64,000 bases of DNA from Priapulus caudatus. Its lineage: Eukaryota > Priapulida > Priapulimorpha > Priapulimorphida > Priapulidae. The DNA lies in contig NW_014577176.1 in NCBI RefSeq assembly GCF_000485595.1, positions 474,890-538,889 of the forward strand, given 5' to 3'. A program made the translations under genes and the position numbers. Positions 62,766 through 64,000 of this stretch are shown here, one piece after another. Within the stretch, counting starts at the first letter, position 1, and each line of letters opens with the position of its first letter. Below the pieces are notes generated by a model. That model worked only from the letters and a program-made list of their open reading frames with translations. It was not told the origin of the DNA and ran no database searches.

Positions 62766-62989
62766 ATGTTAAAACCGTTCCGACATGTATGGAGCAGCGT
62801 TGTGGGATCCTGGTCAAGCAGTGGTGGGGAAAAAGGGAGCGACACCCTTGTATCGAAATTCGACTACAGTCGGCCCGATTTTCTAGGACTGACGGCTGAT
62901 GAGACACAGGTCGCGGGCGACCGGACATCTCGACCGATTATTGTACCTAGGGATATCAGTAGGCTTCCGTGGAATTCTGGATACGCGGA
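62766..62989 (+). CDS. PPM1H: PPM1H/J/M-type PP2C phosphatase, first exon (partial)
   Basis: The first 74 codons of a metal-dependent Ser/Thr phosphatase. Residues FDYSRPDFLGLTADE, SRPIIVPRD and SRLPWNSGYAE match the PPM1H N-terminal signature (YGRPEFLGL, ARPI, RRLPWATGYAE) that precedes the INAGKS...NEDQ start of the PP2C core. The donor GCGGA|GTAGGT is phase 2, which preserves the expected GYAE junction. The next exon is not in the window: the following 1 kb is mostly a foldback transposon. PPM1J and PPM1M are alternatives, since the core is missing. Confidence 0.8.
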
Positions 62990-63063
62990 GTAGGTTACGC
63001 ATGAATGATACTGGCGAGTTTTAGTAACCAAATCTATATGACATAAAATCACAATATATGCAC

Positions 63064-63679
63064 TAGCTCTAGTACTATAGCCGCTTACATTAACTGCCGC
63101 TGGGCTATAGCATCAACCATTACGAATGCTCTGGACCAACTTACTCCAGCCAGTCAGCGGGAACTATGTATTTCCGCATGTGGAGGGGTGGGCGGGTTGT
63201 GTTGGTTGTGGACAAAAACATTGTTGTTGTCAAGTAACAAATTAATAATAGTAATTTGTTCATCTTTCATGACAAAACTAATATTACAATCTCTTTTGAT
63301 CGCTTAATTTGTTACTTGACAACAACAATGTTTTTGTCCACAACCACCCCAACCCGCCCACCCCTCCACACGCGGAAATACATAGTTCCCGCTGACTGGC
63401 GCTGCTGCAGCGCCGCCAGAAATGGCCGTTTGAAGTTCGCAAATCGAATGTTTGTTCACAAGAAATACCGCAAGTATACCATTGCAACGATAGTTAGAGG
63501 TTCAATTTTAGTAGCGGCTATAACTTAAGACATATTCACTTCGGATAAGAGGCATTAATTGCCTACCACAGACGTTTTATAGTCGGGTATAATCGGGGAT
63601 AAGTTGGTCCATCGCATGCCCCATGGGTCGGTCTATAGCCCAGCGGCAGTTAATGTAAGCGGCTATAGTACTAGAGCTA
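63064..63679. mobile_element. Foldback element in intron 1 of the PPM1H-like gene
   Basis: The inverted arms begin TAGCTCTAGTACTATAGCCG and end with the reverse complement. Arm segments match at 63064-63118 with 63625-63679 and at about 63150-63255 with 63300-63405. The flanks repeat TATATGCAC exactly (63055-63063 and 63680-63688), a 9-bp target duplication (extendable to 12 with TAG). There is no transposase ORF. Confidence 0.87.
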
Positions 63680-64000
63680 TATATGCACTAGATTATAATA
63701 TCTAAATAAGATCATGCAGTTGGTTCACTATAGTATTTGGACGACTAGTAATATTAGTATTGCTGCATGGATTTTGCAGTACAAAAGTAATAGATAGGTG
63801 GACGTAGATTACTTGATGTAGACACATCGGGCATGGCCATCCCTCGTCGACTGTTGTGGTTATGACTTATGTTATCGGTATACCGGTACCTTATTGTAAT
63901 TGGCAAATCCACCTAAAAATAGGAAGGCAAATTAATAGGATTTGTTACGAAATTATGCAAGAAAAAGAAGATCCGTGAAGCACAAAAAGGTATGTGCATC

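Noticed and set aside
63923-63989. Possible exon between AATAG and GTATGT (contains TKLCKKKKIREAQK)
   Set aside because: It is flanked by plausible splice sites, but its open frame does not match the phase-2 junction of the phosphatase first exon and it lacks the INAGKS motif expected next.

Overview
This is a eukaryotic and almost certainly invertebrate animal window. Protein-coding genes are split by many short GT-AG introns, spacers are AT-rich with microsatellites, and many non-autonomous transposons are present. Geminin, a CFAP54 axonemal protein and an SLC17A9-type transporter fit a metazoan with motile cilia. The sequence alone does not identify the species. There are two assembly gaps (about 20590-20966 and 42363-42372).

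Layout, left to right. (1) About 1-9955, minus strand: the 5' part of an LRRFIP-family gene, with a canonical short first exon at 9875-9955 and a very large acidic alternative first exon at 2340-4478. Both can splice in frame to the exon at 1924-2010. The gene runs off the left edge. (2) 14758-17412, plus: a six-exon dephospho-CoA kinase domain protein (DCAKD). (3) 21342-22670, plus: an intronless SLC17A9-like vesicular transporter. (4) 23097-46421, minus: a complete 48-exon CFAP54 gene (about 2901 residues). (5) 46905-52872, plus: a seven-exon geminin, head to head with CFAP54. (6) 53840-60580, minus: a 17-exon SLC44A/CTL1-type choline transporter, tail to tail with geminin. (7) 62766 onward, plus: the first exon of a PPM1H-type PP2C phosphatase that leaves the right edge.

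Exon coordinates were read by hand. For the complete genes they were checked by requiring phase-consistent splice junctions over the whole reading frame; each of these closes on a stop codon.

The most interesting points are these. A perfect RFX X-box lies in the roughly 480-bp CFAP54/geminin promoter. The geminin combines a D-box with an N-terminal PIP-box-like motif. LRRFIP has a giant alternative first exon. A 23-bp array starts exactly at a CFAP54 splice acceptor. A terminal-inverted-repeat element family carries internal TTAGGG repeats, and one copy has a hAT-like foldback element inserted in its terminus with an 8-bp target duplication. Several other transposons are delimited to the base by target-site duplications.
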